A stretch of DNA of 64,000 bases, taken from NCBI GenBank assembly GCA_002423185.1, contig DIUX01000001.1, positions 330,050 to 394,049 on the forward strand, in the 5' to 3' direction. Shown piece by piece: positions 45,093 through 54,676 of the stretch (position 1 is the first letter of the stretch; each line of letters begins with the position of its first letter). The notes under the pieces are model-generated. The model saw only the letters and a program-made list of their open reading frames with translations. It searched no databases and was not told where the DNA came from. Position numbers and translations under genes: made by a program. The DNA comes from Micavibrio sp. UBA6147. GTDB lineage: Bacteria > Pseudomonadota > Alphaproteobacteria > Micavibrionales > UBA1664.

Positions 45093-46892
45093 TTACTGAC
45101 CATTGGTTTTTGTGGTGGTGGCACTGGCTCTCATCGCCGGACGAACGCCATTGCGCTGGCCTTTGTCGCCCATTCCCATCATCGTTTCGCAATAGGATTG
45201 ATAGGCCTTATAGCGCTCTTCAGGGTTTGCGGACATGCCGTTTAATATTTGCTGTGGAGTCTTCAGGCAATGCGCGTCAAACACATGGGTTTTCAGGAAA
45301 TCAATATACGGCGTGAAATACGATGCGGCCTGTTTCACGCTGTCGTGAACGCCGCCCTTTTTGGCGGATGTTGCATTAAATCCGTCGGCAAGGCTAGGGG
45401 CGGGGGCGTTGTCTTGCGCCGTTGCAATCACGGCATGGGACATACTCGCGGCAATCGCGCCAAATTGATACGCCCAAAAATACCCCGCATTATCATCCAG
45501 CCAATGACTCTCACCCAGTTCAAAATCACTCGGATCATGCGGGCGGCCTGTCCATTCTTCCATCGTGTCCGCCCAAAATTGCGGCAATTCCGCGACACTC
45601 ATGGTGTTGTCCAAAATGTTGCGTTCCGCCAAGGTGCGCCAGATCATGTTGGGGATGAGGGCAATCTCGCTGGCACACCAATATGTGTCACCGTGGTCTT
45701 GGTGGGTGAATTGGCGGGCGAGGTTTTGTTCCGTCCATTCGGGTTTAAGCGCACCGTTCTCGTCCAAAACAATCTGCGGCAATGTGTCCTTTAACAGCGG
45801 CACAAGCGCGGCTGCAAATCCGGCCTTTGTCGCGGCTTGTTCAAGGGTCATCGCCGCCATTTCATGGGTTGAATATCCGTTGATATGCCCCGCAGGCGTC
45901 CCTTTGATCGCCTCCGGCGCTTCGTTGCGGGAGAGCATATACAGCAAATGCCCCGTTTCATGGATCAAAATCCCGATCCCGCGCAAGAAGTTTCCATCCA
46001 CATACTCAACCCCCATCCGCATATCCTTCGGGGCGCCCCATGAATATCCATTGGGGCCGAATTGAATGGGATGTACGGTGATGCCTTCGCGCTCAAGCCG
46101 TTCTTGCGGCCATCCGGCTTGTTCCATGATGGCGGCGCGAAGCCGCGTGAACATATCCTTGATGGCCTCCTCATGCTCTGCGTCAATCGGCGGGATATCA
46201 AGGGGCTTGTCCTGTTTGGTGGCGTCAATTTTTCCGGCGAAGAAACTATGCAGCAAAGGCTTCATCGCCGCTAATTCGCGGATCATCTCGTCCACATCTG
46301 CGTTGCGCATATGCGGATTCCATGTATCGAGCGTCACTTCGGACGGGGCAATGCCCATGACATGCGCGGCGGGTGTGGCGAGGGCGCGGCGTAAATCGAA
46401 CATTTTTTCAAGCTCGGCGGCTTGTGCTTGCCAGCCGGCTGCGTTGCCTGAGGCGGTCTTGGTTGCCTCAAAATCCGCGAATTTCTTTTCCATCTGCGCC
46501 GCTTCTTCTTGAAACAGGCGCGATTCCTCACGCGGTGCATAGGCCGTCAGGGCGAACCAGCGGAAATATTCCCGCATAATCGGGTCTTGCCCTGTATGCT
46601 GCGCGTCAAAAAACGCCTCCAGCGCCTCACGCCGTCCGGCGGGATTATTAAACAAATCAATCCGTTCAAGGGTGAGGGCACCAATACGATCCGACAATTC
46701 CGCCAGCCGCACATCGTCATCCAGCGTTTCCCAAGCTTCGGGCTTTAATGTGTCGATTTCATCGGAGAGCGCCTGAAACGCGCGGAAAATATCATCAACA
46801 TCGCGGCGATTCAAAGGCGCGGCAAGAGGCTCATGAGGGGGAGCAAGCGTTGCGGGCGATGCAGTCGCTGTGATCGGCGTTTTATGCGTCAT
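45093..46892 (-). CDS. M32-like metallocarboxypeptidase
   Basis: A 599-aa protein, long for the M32 (carboxypeptidase Taq) family (~500 aa). The zinc site is HETGH (ILIHETGHLLYML), with the downstream glutamate in STHEMAAMTLEQAATKAGF corresponding to the family's HES-x-S motif. The C-terminal part keeps FWADTMEEWTG and HWLDDNAGYFWAYQFGAIAAS. The usual HPF and DVR-T substrate motifs are not clear, so specificity may differ. It is convergent with proC, 7 nt apart. Confidence 0.82.
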   Translation of the reverse strand: MTHKTPITATASPATLAPPHEPLAAPLNRRDVDDIFRAFQALSDEIDTLKPEAWETLDDDVRLAELSDRIGALTLERIDLFNNPAGRREALEAFFDAQHTGQDPIMREYFRWFALTAYAPREESRLFQEEAAQMEKKFADFEATKTASGNAAGWQAQAAELEKMFDLRRALATPAAHVMGIAPSEVTLDTWNPHMRNADVDEMIRELAAMKPLLHSFFAGKIDATKQDKPLDIPPIDAEHEEAIKDMFTRLRAAIMEQAGWPQERLEREGITVHPIQFGPNGYSWGAPKDMRMGVEYVDGNFLRGIGILIHETGHLLYMLSRNEAPEAIKGTPAGHINGYSTHEMAAMTLEQAATKAGFAAALVPLLKDTLPQIVLDENGALKPEWTEQNLARQFTHQDHGDTYWCASEIALIPNMIWRTLAERNILDNTMSVAELPQFWADTMEEWTGRPHDPSDFELGESHWLDDNAGYFWAYQFGAIAASMSHAVIATAQDNAPAPSLADGFNATSAKKGGVHDSVKQAASYFTPYIDFLKTHVFDAHCLKTPQQILNGMSANPEERYKAYQSYCETMMGMGDKGQRNGVRPAMRASATTTKTNGQ

Positions 46893-47153
46893 ACGAACAA
46901 ATCCCGTTATCTCTCATATTTGTCTATAATTTACCATAATACAAATATAGATGCAAATAATACCGACCCTAAGGCGCAATAAACCCTTGGCCAATAATCA
47001 AGCCCTGCTCATTTGGGGAGGGGTAAGGGATAAAGATACGCGGTTATATGAAGCTACACAGAGTTTAAGGGATGGATGCAGGCGGGGGTCACGGGGGCGG
47101 GGCGTGCACGAAATAAACGCAGCCGTCCCACAAGCGCCCTCAACCGGGGCTCA

Positions 47154-47492
47154 TCAATCACCCTCGCCGGGCTCAGGGCTGAAATGGTCGGGATATTTGT
47201 CCGGCACGTTTTTGAATTCTTCGGCGCTCTCAAGCGCTGGTTTTTTGCGCGTGAGATTCGGCCATTTTTCGGAAAAATCGCGGTTCATCTCAAGGAATTT
47301 TCCGGCGCGGGCATCCATGTCGGGGACAATCGCTTCGATCGGGCATTCGGGTTCGCACACGCCGCAATCAATGCACTCATCGGGGTGGATGACGAGCATA
47401 TTCTCGCCCTCATAGAAACAATCAACGGGGCAGACCTCGACACAATCCGTGTATTTACATTTGATACAGGCATCCAAAACAACGAATGTCAT
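47154..47492 (-). CDS. fdxA: 7Fe ferredoxin FdxA
   Basis: A 112-aa ferredoxin with a [3Fe-4S] and a [4Fe-4S] cluster. The Cys pattern is CIKCKYTDCVEVCPVDCFY followed by CIDCGVCEPECP, and the C-terminal extension (FLEMNRDFSEKWPNLTRKK) is typical of the FdxA type. GGAG lies 7 nt before the ATG. It follows cimA on the same strand with a 114-nt gap. Confidence 0.96.
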   Translation of the reverse strand: MTFVVLDACIKCKYTDCVEVCPVDCFYEGENMLVIHPDECIDCGVCEPECPIEAIVPDMDARAGKFLEMNRDFSEKWPNLTRKKPALESAEEFKNVPDKYPDHFSPEPGEGD

Positions 47493-47606
47493 GTGTTACT
47501 CCGTCTATCTATTTTATCGCTATGTTTTGGCCATCTTTTTGGCCTTTGGCGCGAACGGCTCATCTTATGCCATGCCCGCCGCAAAGAATCCAGATTTGTT
47601 TTTGTG

Positions 47607-49211
47607 TTAGGTTGCGGCTTTTTGTCCGGTCTTGAGGAGGAGCCAAACAAAACTGTCGCCCAGAGCGTTAAACGACGCCTCGATAATGTTGGTGGATACG
47701 CCGATGGTTGACCAAACGCGGTATTCGCCATTGACGTGTCCGGCGCTCTCAATCTTCACGCGCGGCATAGCGGCGGACGCGTCTTGCTGTTTCAAAATCC
47801 GCACGCGGTAATCCATAAGGCTCATATCCTTCAGCACCGGATACGCTTCCTCAAGCGCTTTCCGCAGGGCGAGGTCAATGGCGTTAACGGGGCCGTTACC
47901 CTCCGCCACAGTGTGGTGTTCGGTTTTGCCGATGCGGATTTTGACGGTGGCCTCGGAGGCCGTCACCAAAAGCCCTTTGGCGTTGTATCGCCGCTCATCC
48001 TTCACCGAAAAGCGGATCACTTCGAAGAAATTCGGCACATGCCCAAGCTCGCGGTTCGCCAGAACTTCAAAACTCGCCTCCGCCCCGTCATAGGCATACC
48101 CGTCCGCTTCGCGGTCTTTGATAAGGGTGGTGAGGCGCGTCACGCCGTCCTTATCGGCAATTGCATCAATGCCGAGATCCGCCAGCCGCGCCATCACATT
48201 TGACCGTCCGGCTTGGTCGGACACCAAGATATTGCGCGCATTGCCGACAAGGTCGGGATTGATATGTTCATAGGATGTTGGGTCTTTGGCAATTGCCGAC
48301 ACATGCAATCCGCCCTTATGGGCAAAGGCACGCCCACCGATAAACGGCGCACTGTCCACTGGTGAGCGGTTCAAAATTTCGTCAAGCATGGAGGAAAGTT
48401 TCTTGAGCTTATGAAGATTCCCGCCTGCCTTGCCAATATCATACCCCATTTTGAGTGCCAAAATAGGCATCAAGGTAATCAAATTGGCATTGCCGCAGCG
48501 TTCGCCAAGACCGTTGAGCGTGCCTTGCACCATGCGGCATCCGGCGCGGATAGCGGCGATGGAATTGGCAACCGCGTTGCCTGTGTCGTCATGCGTGTGA
48601 ATGCCGAGTTTTTCAGGCGGAATAACGGCGGCAACGGCGCCGACAATGGCCTCAATTTCGTGCGGCAAGGTTCCGCCATTGGTGTCGCATAACACAATCC
48701 ACCGCGCCCCCGCATCTTCGGCGACTTTGAGGCATTCCATCGCATAGGCGGGGTTGGCCTTGTACCCGTCAAAGAAATGCTCAGCGTCCAGCAACGCTTC
48801 ACGCGGAGCGATGGCTTTGATGCTGTCTCGGATATTCCCAAGGTTTTCATCACGCGTAATCCCAAGCGCGACATCGACGTGAAAATCCCATGTCTTGCCG
48901 ACAAGGCACACGGCGGGCGTATTAGCGTTCAAAACGGCACTGAGCGACGGGTCATTAGCGGCGGAAATCCCCGCCTTCTTGGTCATACCAAAGGCGGTGA
49001 AACGGCTGGTAGAAAGGGCAGGCGGCGCGTCAAAAAACTGATCATCCGTCGGGTTCGCACCCGGCCATCCGCCCTCAATATAATCAATCCCGAACGCATC
49101 GAGCGCCCGCGCAATCACGGCTTTGTCCTGCGCCGAAAAATCAACGCCCTGCGTTTGCGCGCCATCGCGCAGCGTTGTGTCAAAAATTGTGATCCGTTCT
49201 TTAGCGGACAT
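47607..49211 (-). CDS. cimA: Citramalate synthase
   Basis: A ~534-aa DRE-TIM metallolyase that condenses pyruvate and acetyl-CoA to (R)-citramalate, an isoleucine route, or a close relative. DTTLRDGAQTQGVDFS, EGGWPGANPTDDQFF and IHTHDDTGNAVANS are the CimA-type signatures, distinct from LeuA; the C-terminal regulatory LeuA-dimer domain is present. ATG 49211 has AGGG 9 nt upstream. CimA products can be processed by LeuBCD, which are in this window at 6.6-12.1 kb. Confidence 0.92.
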   Translation of the reverse strand: MSAKERITIFDTTLRDGAQTQGVDFSAQDKAVIARALDAFGIDYIEGGWPGANPTDDQFFDAPPALSTSRFTAFGMTKKAGISAANDPSLSAVLNANTPAVCLVGKTWDFHVDVALGITRDENLGNIRDSIKAIAPREALLDAEHFFDGYKANPAYAMECLKVAEDAGARWIVLCDTNGGTLPHEIEAIVGAVAAVIPPEKLGIHTHDDTGNAVANSIAAIRAGCRMVQGTLNGLGERCGNANLITLMPILALKMGYDIGKAGGNLHKLKKLSSMLDEILNRSPVDSAPFIGGRAFAHKGGLHVSAIAKDPTSYEHINPDLVGNARNILVSDQAGRSNVMARLADLGIDAIADKDGVTRLTTLIKDREADGYAYDGAEASFEVLANRELGHVPNFFEVIRFSVKDERRYNAKGLLVTASEATVKIRIGKTEHHTVAEGNGPVNAIDLALRKALEEAYPVLKDMSLMDYRVRILKQQDASAAMPRVKIESAGHVNGEYRVWSTIGVSTNIIEASFNALGDSFVWLLLKTGQKAAT

Positions 49212-49261
49212 CGTATGCACCCTAATTCAGTCTTAAGCTGTTGTTTTTTATAGCGTCATGC

Positions 49262-50257
49262 TCATCGGTACGGGTCATGAGTCTGGCTCATATACGCCCC
49301 GACATAATCGGCGATTCCGTCCTCAAGCTCGGTAAACGGCTTGGTGTATCCGGCGGCGCGGAGCTTGCCCATATCGGCCTGTGTGAAATATTGATATTTC
49401 GGCTTCAAGGTTTCTGGCATGTCGATGAACTGAATTTTCGGTTCTTTCTTCGCCGCGGCAAAGGTGGCCTTGGCAAGGTCGGCAAAGCTGCGCGCCTTGC
49501 CGGTGCCAACATTGAACAACCCGCTCTTGTCTTTATTGTCCAAAAACCACATCACAACATCGACACAGTCGCGCACATAAACAAAGTCGCGCAATTGTCC
49601 GCCGTCCTTATAGTCGCGGTGATAGGATTTAAACAATTTCGCGGCGGCGCCGTTGGATACTTGCGGGTACAGGGTGCAAATAACGCTCATCTGGCTTCCC
49701 TTATGATATTCATTCGGGCCATAGACGTTAAAGAATTTCAGGCCGACCCATTGCGGCGGGATGCTGGCCGTGGCGTTATTGTCGACCAGTCGGGCGCATC
49801 GGCGGTCAAACAGATGCTTGCTCCATCCATAGGCGTTGAGCGGGCGTAATGCGCCGAGCGTGTCAATGCTCTGGTCATCGACAAAACCTTGCGCCCCATC
49901 ACCATAGGTGGCGGCGGAGGAGGCGTAAATCAAGCGAACTTCGGCCTTCGCGCACCATTTCCACAAATCGCGCGACAACACGAAATTTGTGTCCACGATC
50001 AAATCCGCATCGGTTTCGGTGGTGGAGGAAATCGCGCCCATATGAATGACGGCCTCAATCTCGCCGGCATAGCGGTCAAGATAGGCAAACAGATATTCAG
50101 GGCGGACAATATCGCGCAATTCACGTTTGGCGAGGTTGCGCCATTTATCGTCGTTGCCGAGCACATCGCACACGACAATGTCGCTGTATCCCTTGTCTTG
50201 CAGCCCCGCAACAATGTTAGACCCGATAAAACCGGCGCCGCCTGTCACAATAATCAT
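49262..50257 (-). CDS. hldD: ADP-L-glycero-D-manno-heptose 6-epimerase
   Basis: A 331-aa short-chain dehydrogenase/epimerase acting in LPS inner-core heptose synthesis. The NAD loop TGGAGFIGSN, the catalytic YGWSK and the HldD-specific stretches GNDDKWRNL and QWVGLKFFNVYGPNEYHKG are present. AAAGGA lies 9 nt before the ATG. It is 50 nt upstream of cimA. Confidence 0.95.
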   Translation of the reverse strand: MIIVTGGAGFIGSNIVAGLQDKGYSDIVVCDVLGNDDKWRNLAKRELRDIVRPEYLFAYLDRYAGEIEAVIHMGAISSTTETDADLIVDTNFVLSRDLWKWCAKAEVRLIYASSAATYGDGAQGFVDDQSIDTLGALRPLNAYGWSKHLFDRRCARLVDNNATASIPPQWVGLKFFNVYGPNEYHKGSQMSVICTLYPQVSNGAAAKLFKSYHRDYKDGGQLRDFVYVRDCVDVVMWFLDNKDKSGLFNVGTGKARSFADLAKATFAAAKKEPKIQFIDMPETLKPKYQYFTQADMGKLRAAGYTKPFTELEDGIADYVGAYMSQTHDPYR

Positions 50258-50406
50258 AAAGGATCGTCCTTTGCATAGGGGTTGAAAATGTTCGGCGCAT
50301 GATGCGCATGATGGGGCATAGCTTAAGGAAAACCACCCGTAAAAACAACGCTTTTATAAGCACTTGTCGCGAGGGTTTGGCGGGTTAGCCCAAAATTATT
50401 GAAAAA

Positions 50407-51600
50407 TTATTGAACCGAGTAAAGCTGGCCGTACCAACGATATCGCGGCGCATCCAAAACATCGGCGGATGGCGGCCCCGGCATGGTGCAGTTCACCCGA
50501 AACCGTCCTTCACCAAGCGGTTGTTTCAAGTGAATGACCACAAGGTTTTGCGCGTCATGCTCGATCTTCGGCGTTTCCTGACCGGACACATAGCACCGCA
50601 GCAAGTCAAGCGAAGCGATGCTCTCGCTGACTTGAAAGCTCAACGTATCAATATCCGTAATCGGCGTGGCGCTCTGTTCAAGGGTGGTAAGAGTCTCCGT
50701 GTCGCCGTCTATGTCGTCGCTCATTTCACCCTCATCATGGGCGGGCAATATGCCATCAAGGCGTGGAATGACGGTGTTTTCTGGGCTCCAATGCACGGTC
50801 GGCAAGGGGGCGGCGTTCACCACCATGCGAAAACGGTCAATCTCGCCATACCCTTCGGTCATCACAAATCGCGGCAAGCGCATCATATCCATGCCGCCGT
50901 AACTCACCCCCGATGACGCCGTCACGGCGGCATCAAACCCGATGCTTCGAACGGCCTCAACATAGTCTGCGGTAAATTCGCCAAATGGATAGGCAAAGGC
51001 TACCGGTGTGCGTTCGCTGAGCTGGCTCTCAAACGCGGCGCGGGATTGCTTTAAATTCGCGGCGATCCGGTCTTTGCTCAAGCCCGACAAACGACCATAT
51101 TCATATGGATGCAGGCCAAAGCTCACAAAATCATACCGCGCCAGACCGCGCACATCATCCCAAGATGCGGAATAGGGGCGTTCGCTGTCCATCAATTGCG
51201 GGGTGATGAACACGGTGAACGGAATTTTATGGCGGATAAGAACCGGAAACGCATGGTCAAACGCCGATTTAAACGGCCCGTCAAAACTGATCACAACGCT
51301 CTTGGCGGGGGTTGGCGTGCCGGCGCGGTAATGGTCGATCATTTGCTCCATCGGCAAAACGGTATAGCCGCCATTGATCAATTCATGGATATGTTCTTCG
51401 AATTGTTCGGTTTTCAGGCTGATTTCCGGTTGAGTGTCCTCGCCGATGCGTTGATAGGCGAGAATGACAACGGATTTTTCGTCCTCGGCAATCGGCATAC
51501 TGGCAAAACAGGGGGCAAACAGGGCGAATAAGGCAAGGGCGGAGATTTGCGCGAAAGCCGTGAACACAAGGACAAAAGCGCCCCTCAGGGTCATCCGCAT
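50407..51600 (-). CDS. Polysaccharide deacetylase-like exported protein
   Basis: About 397 aa with a hydrophobic N-terminal signal segment (VLVFTAFAQISALALFALF) when started at ATG 51600; ATG 51654 would leave it internal. Residues ~95-250 form a NodB-like domain (VVISFDGPFKSAFDHAFPVL; YPFGEFTADYVEAVRS). The usual FDDG motif reads FDGP, and the H-x3-H metal motif reads HPYEY, so two metal positions are altered. The last ~150 residues form an extra beta-rich domain. It may be an inactive or divergent carbohydrate esterase, resembling PgaB-type extracellular proteins. Confidence 0.75.
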   Translation of the reverse strand: MRMTLRGAFVLVFTAFAQISALALFALFAPCFASMPIAEDEKSVVILAYQRIGEDTQPEISLKTEQFEEHIHELINGGYTVLPMEQMIDHYRAGTPTPAKSVVISFDGPFKSAFDHAFPVLIRHKIPFTVFITPQLMDSERPYSASWDDVRGLARYDFVSFGLHPYEYGRLSGLSKDRIAANLKQSRAAFESQLSERTPVAFAYPFGEFTADYVEAVRSIGFDAAVTASSGVSYGGMDMMRLPRFVMTEGYGEIDRFRMVVNAAPLPTVHWSPENTVIPRLDGILPAHDEGEMSDDIDGDTETLTTLEQSATPITDIDTLSFQVSESIASLDLLRCYVSGQETPKIEHDAQNLVVIHLKQPLGEGRFRVNCTMPGPPSADVLDAPRYRWYGQLYSVQ

Positions 51601-51789
51601 CCGGATGAACAAAATTTCATCAAAAACGAATTGTTTCGCCGCTGTCAAATGCATCAAAATATGCTAAACCATAATGGATATGTTGAAACCCAATAGCACA
51701 TCCGTCATGCGGAAGAAAGTGTTTTAACATCATGGGGTAAAACGCTGTTTAAGCTCCCCGATTAAAACGATAAAAAAGGATCAAGCATT

Positions 51790-52389
51790 ATGGCCGATAA
51801 ACGTACAATCCTGAGCGATCAGGATCTTGACACTATTTTCCGTTCCGCCCGCACCCATAATAAATGGCAGGCTAAGGACGTCAGCGATGTTTTGTTACAG
51901 GCCGTCTATGACCTGATGAAAATGGGCCCGACCAGCGCCAATTGCTCACCCGTACGCCTTGTGTTTGTTAAATCCAAGGCCGCGAAAGAGCGCCTGAAGC
52001 CCCACGTCGCCGCCGGAAATCTTGAAAAAACAATGAGCGCCCCCGTCACCGCCATCATCGGCTATGATATGGCGTTCTACGAAAAATTGCCCCAGCTTTT
52101 CCCCCATGCCGATGCGCGGAGCTGGTTTGTCGGCAATGAATCCCTCATCACCGCCACAGCGCACCGCAATGGCGCGTTACAGGCCGCCTATCTCATGATC
52201 GCGGCGCGGTCTTTGGGGCTTGATTGCGGGCCGATGTCCGGCTTCGACCTTGACGGCGTGACCAAAGAATTTTTCGCCGGAACAACTGTCAAGGCCGACA
52301 TCTTATGCAACCTTGGATATGGCGATGAATCCGGCTTGTTCCCGCGTTCACCGCGCCTGTCCTTTGACGAAGCCTGCAGCATCCAATAA
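51790..52389 (+). CDS. RutE/HadB-like nitroreductase-family flavoprotein
   Basis: A 199-aa NAD(P)H/FMN reductase. The N-terminal helix and the FMN-binding MKMGPTSANCSPVRLVF, along with the SLGLDCGPMSGFD stretch, are typical of the malonic semialdehyde reductase RutE and YdfN relatives. It has no rut operon around it, so the substrate is open. AAAAAGGA lies before the ATG. Confidence 0.88.
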   Translation: MADKRTILSDQDLDTIFRSARTHNKWQAKDVSDVLLQAVYDLMKMGPTSANCSPVRLVFVKSKAAKERLKPHVAAGNLEKTMSAPVTAIIGYDMAFYEKLPQLFPHADARSWFVGNESLITATAHRNGALQAAYLMIAARSLGLDCGPMSGFDLDGVTKEFFAGTTVKADILCNLGYGDESGLFPRSPRLSFDEACSIQ

Positions 52390-52401
52390 CGCTAATTATG
52401 G

Positions 52402-52432
52402 CTCCGCACCCGCTATTTTAAGCGGTGCGGAG
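52402..52432 (+). other. Hairpin in the nitroreductase-tsaB spacer
   Basis: CTCCGCAC and CGCT pair with AGCG and GTGCGGAG, with one bulged C and a short A/T loop. There is no T-run after it. It lies immediately before tsaB and may stabilise the upstream message or affect tsaB translation. Confidence 0.5.
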
Positions 52433-52449
52433 TAAGAACAGCCCGAGAT

Positions 52450-53196
52450 ATGAGCCTTCTCTTCCTCGATACCGCCATGAATGCATGCTCCGCCGCGGTG
52501 GAGCATGACGGCGTTATCACAAGCCGCACCCTGCACATCGCGCGGGGGCAGGCGGAGCAGCTCATCCCCCTCGCCAAAATGGTGATGGAGGAAAGCGGCG
52601 CCGCCTTTGACACGCTGGAGGCCATCGCCGTCACCGTCGGCCCCGGAACCTTCACCGGCCTGCGCGTTGGCATGGCGGCGGCGAAGGGTTTTTCCCTGTC
52701 GCTCAACGTGCCGATGCTCGCCATGACAACAACCGAGATTCTCGCCGCCCAAGTGGCGAAGGAGCGGGACGGCAACAACCACACGCATGACGGCGCGTTG
52801 GCCATCGTCATCGAAACAAAACGATCCGATTTTTACATCCAGCTTTTCAACCCGTCCTGTGCCGCGGGCGGGTGTACGCCTCTTGGGGAAGCGCAAGCGC
52901 TTGAAATATCTCAAATGATTGCCCTGTACGGCTCCATGACTCTCGCTTTCTACGGCGATGCGGTTGAACGCCTGCAACGCGATCTAGGCCAAGAAGCCAC
53001 TGCCATTCCGTCTTCATGGACATTCCACCCCGAAATTCTTGTCCCCGATCCGTCCGTTGCTCTCACCATAGCGCGGGCGCGTATGCAGGCGCCAGATAAT
53101 GGAGATAATCGGGATAATGGCGACATACAGCCAGTCTATCTTCGCGGTGCGGATGTCAGTCAACCAAAGATAAAACGCACGATCAAGGAGCGGTAA
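52450..53196 (+). CDS. tsaB: tRNA threonylcarbamoyladenosine biosynthesis protein TsaB
   Basis: A 248-aa ASKHA-fold protein that partners TsaD in making t6A37. It has the start LLFLDTAMNACSAAV, QLIPLAKMVMEESG and the diagnostic GPGTFTGLRVGMAAAKG. It is 60 nt after the nitroreductase gene. The usual neighbour rimI is not present downstream. Confidence 0.95.
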   Translation: MSLLFLDTAMNACSAAVEHDGVITSRTLHIARGQAEQLIPLAKMVMEESGAAFDTLEAIAVTVGPGTFTGLRVGMAAAKGFSLSLNVPMLAMTTTEILAAQVAKERDGNNHTHDGALAIVIETKRSDFYIQLFNPSCAAGGCTPLGEAQALEISQMIALYGSMTLAFYGDAVERLQRDLGQEATAIPSSWTFHPEILVPDPSVALTIARARMQAPDNGDNRDNGDIQPVYLRGADVSQPKIKRTIKER

Positions 53197-53496
53197 TCGG
53201 CTAATATGCGTTTTATGCATAGGTGCTATCAAGATTACAAAGTATTCATCTTTGTTATTATCCCTGCAAAGCCTAGGCTTTATTTTTCCGATCTTTGGAT
53301 TTACTGATTTTTTTTCTTGAAAAGTAAGTATAGCTTCGTATAGAAGTTCCCTCACGGTATGAAGAATTGTCTTCATGCTTGCGCGTGGGGCGCGGTTCAT
53401 CCGAAATAGACATTCCGATACATGCTGCGCCACACAAAAAACATAAAACCGATAAGATAATCGGAATATAGTAAAAAGAAAGAAGAAGGAAGAAAT
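53197..53496. other. Intergenic region upstream of mucR
   Basis: No gene is seen. A 14-bp palindrome AAAGCCTAGGCTTT (53268-53281) followed by ATTTTT may be the tsaB terminator. The AT-rich stretch after it, with several T-runs, probably contains the mucR promoter; MucR proteins usually repress their own genes. Confidence 0.5.
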
Positions 53497-53904
53497 ATGG
53501 CTTCGCAACATCCGACGCATATCGAGCTTTTGACCCTGACGACGGAGATTGTCTCCGCCCATGTGTCGAATAACGCCGTCAGTGGTCACGACATCCCGTC
53601 CCTGATCGAGAGCGTATTCAGAACCCTGTCCAACGTGAACAACGCCGCCCCGCATCTGGTCGAAAGACCGCAACCGGCGGTTCCGATCAAACGGTCGATC
53701 ACGGAAGACTTCATCATCTGCCTCGAAGATGGCAAAAAACTCAAGATGCTCAAGCGTCACCTCAAAACGGCCTATAACATGACGCCGGAAGAATACCGCG
53801 AGCGCTGGGGCTTGCCCGCCGACTATCCAATGGTCGCGCCAAACTACGCCAAAAAGCGCAGCGCCCTCGCCAAAGACATCGGCCTCGGCAAAAAAGTCGG
53901 CTGA
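53497..53904 (+). CDS. mucR: MucR/Ros-family transcriptional regulator
   Basis: A 135-aa regulator with the highly conserved C-terminal zinc-finger-like domain (residues ~75-135: LKMLKRHLKTAYNMTPEEYRERWGLPADYPMVAPNYA, quoted in parts: MTPEEYRERWG, DYPMVAPNYA). The zinc-site Cys-x2-Cys reads CLED and the last His position reads TAYN, so two of four ligands are missing; some MucR relatives are known to fold without zinc. It probably binds AT-rich targets and represses envelope and cell-cycle genes. A terminator follows directly. Confidence 0.93.
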   Translation: MASQHPTHIELLTLTTEIVSAHVSNNAVSGHDIPSLIESVFRTLSNVNNAAPHLVERPQPAVPIKRSITEDFIICLEDGKKLKMLKRHLKTAYNMTPEEYRERWGLPADYPMVAPNYAKKRSALAKDIGLGKKVG

Positions 53905-53932
53905 TTATTAGCGAATTATTCGGGCTAAAAAC

Positions 53933-53960
53933 AAAAAGGGGTCGTTTGACCCCTTTTTTA
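53933..53960 (+). terminator. Terminator of mucR
   Basis: A perfect 11-bp stem AAAAAGGGGTC / GACCCCTTTTT with a GTTT loop and extra T; on the minus strand it can also end nfuA. Confidence 0.9.
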
Positions 53961-53984
53961 TTATCCGTGGAATGCACTTGATTC

Positions 53985-54554
53985 CTACATCGCCGCTTGT
54001 CGGACTTCGACAACTTCGGGGATATAGTGTTTGAGCATGCTCTCAATTCCCGCCTTCAACGTGACGGTGGAGCTGGGGCATCCCGAACACGCGCCATGCA
54101 TCTCAAGATACACAATCCCGTCTTCATAACGGTGGAATATAATGTCGCCGCCATCTTGCGCCACGGCTGGGCGGATGCGGCTGTCGAGCAATTCCTTGAT
54201 GGTTTGCACAATCGGTTCGTCTTCGGGGCGTGAGGCTTGCGCGCCGTTGCCGCCATCATTAACGACGCCTTCGTCAATCGCGGGGCGGCCGCTGGTGTAA
54301 TGGTCCATAATGGCGGCGAGGATACGTGGTTTCATCATCAACCATTCAACGGTCGGGTCTTTCGTCACGCTGATGAAATCGCGTCCAAGGAAAACTCCCG
54401 TCACGCCGTCCAGATTGTAAAGGCGGCTGGCGAGCGGCGAAATCCGCGCATCTTCGGGTGTTTTGAAATCAAAGTTTCCGGATTCGGATACGGGCTGTCC
54501 GGGAAGGAATTTAACGGTTTCCGGATTGGGGGTTGTTTCGGTTTGGATGAACAT
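53985..54554 (-). CDS. nfuA: Nfu-type iron-sulfur cluster carrier
   Basis: A 189-aa Fe-S scaffold/carrier. The N-terminal Nfu_N domain (MFIQTETTPNPETVKFLPG) is followed by a NifU C-terminal domain with the cluster CxxC in HGACSGCPSSTVTLK. The ATG at 54554 has AGGAG 8 nt upstream, and an in-frame extension to 54632 is not needed. It delivers clusters to client proteins such as LeuC or MtaB, both encoded in the window. Confidence 0.95.
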   Translation of the reverse strand: MFIQTETTPNPETVKFLPGQPVSESGNFDFKTPEDARISPLASRLYNLDGVTGVFLGRDFISVTKDPTVEWLMMKPRILAAIMDHYTSGRPAIDEGVVNDGGNGAQASRPEDEPIVQTIKELLDSRIRPAVAQDGGDIIFHRYEDGIVYLEMHGACSGCPSSTVTLKAGIESMLKHYIPEVVEVRQAAM

Positions 54555-54676
54555 GGTGGATGCTCCTGTGTCGCCCGTTGTCGTTATACATGATACATGC
54601 TGTGTGTTGCTCAAACTTCTATCGCAAACCAAGCATCCTGTCCAGTTTTGTCACGGGCTTGCGTTCAGGGAATGCC

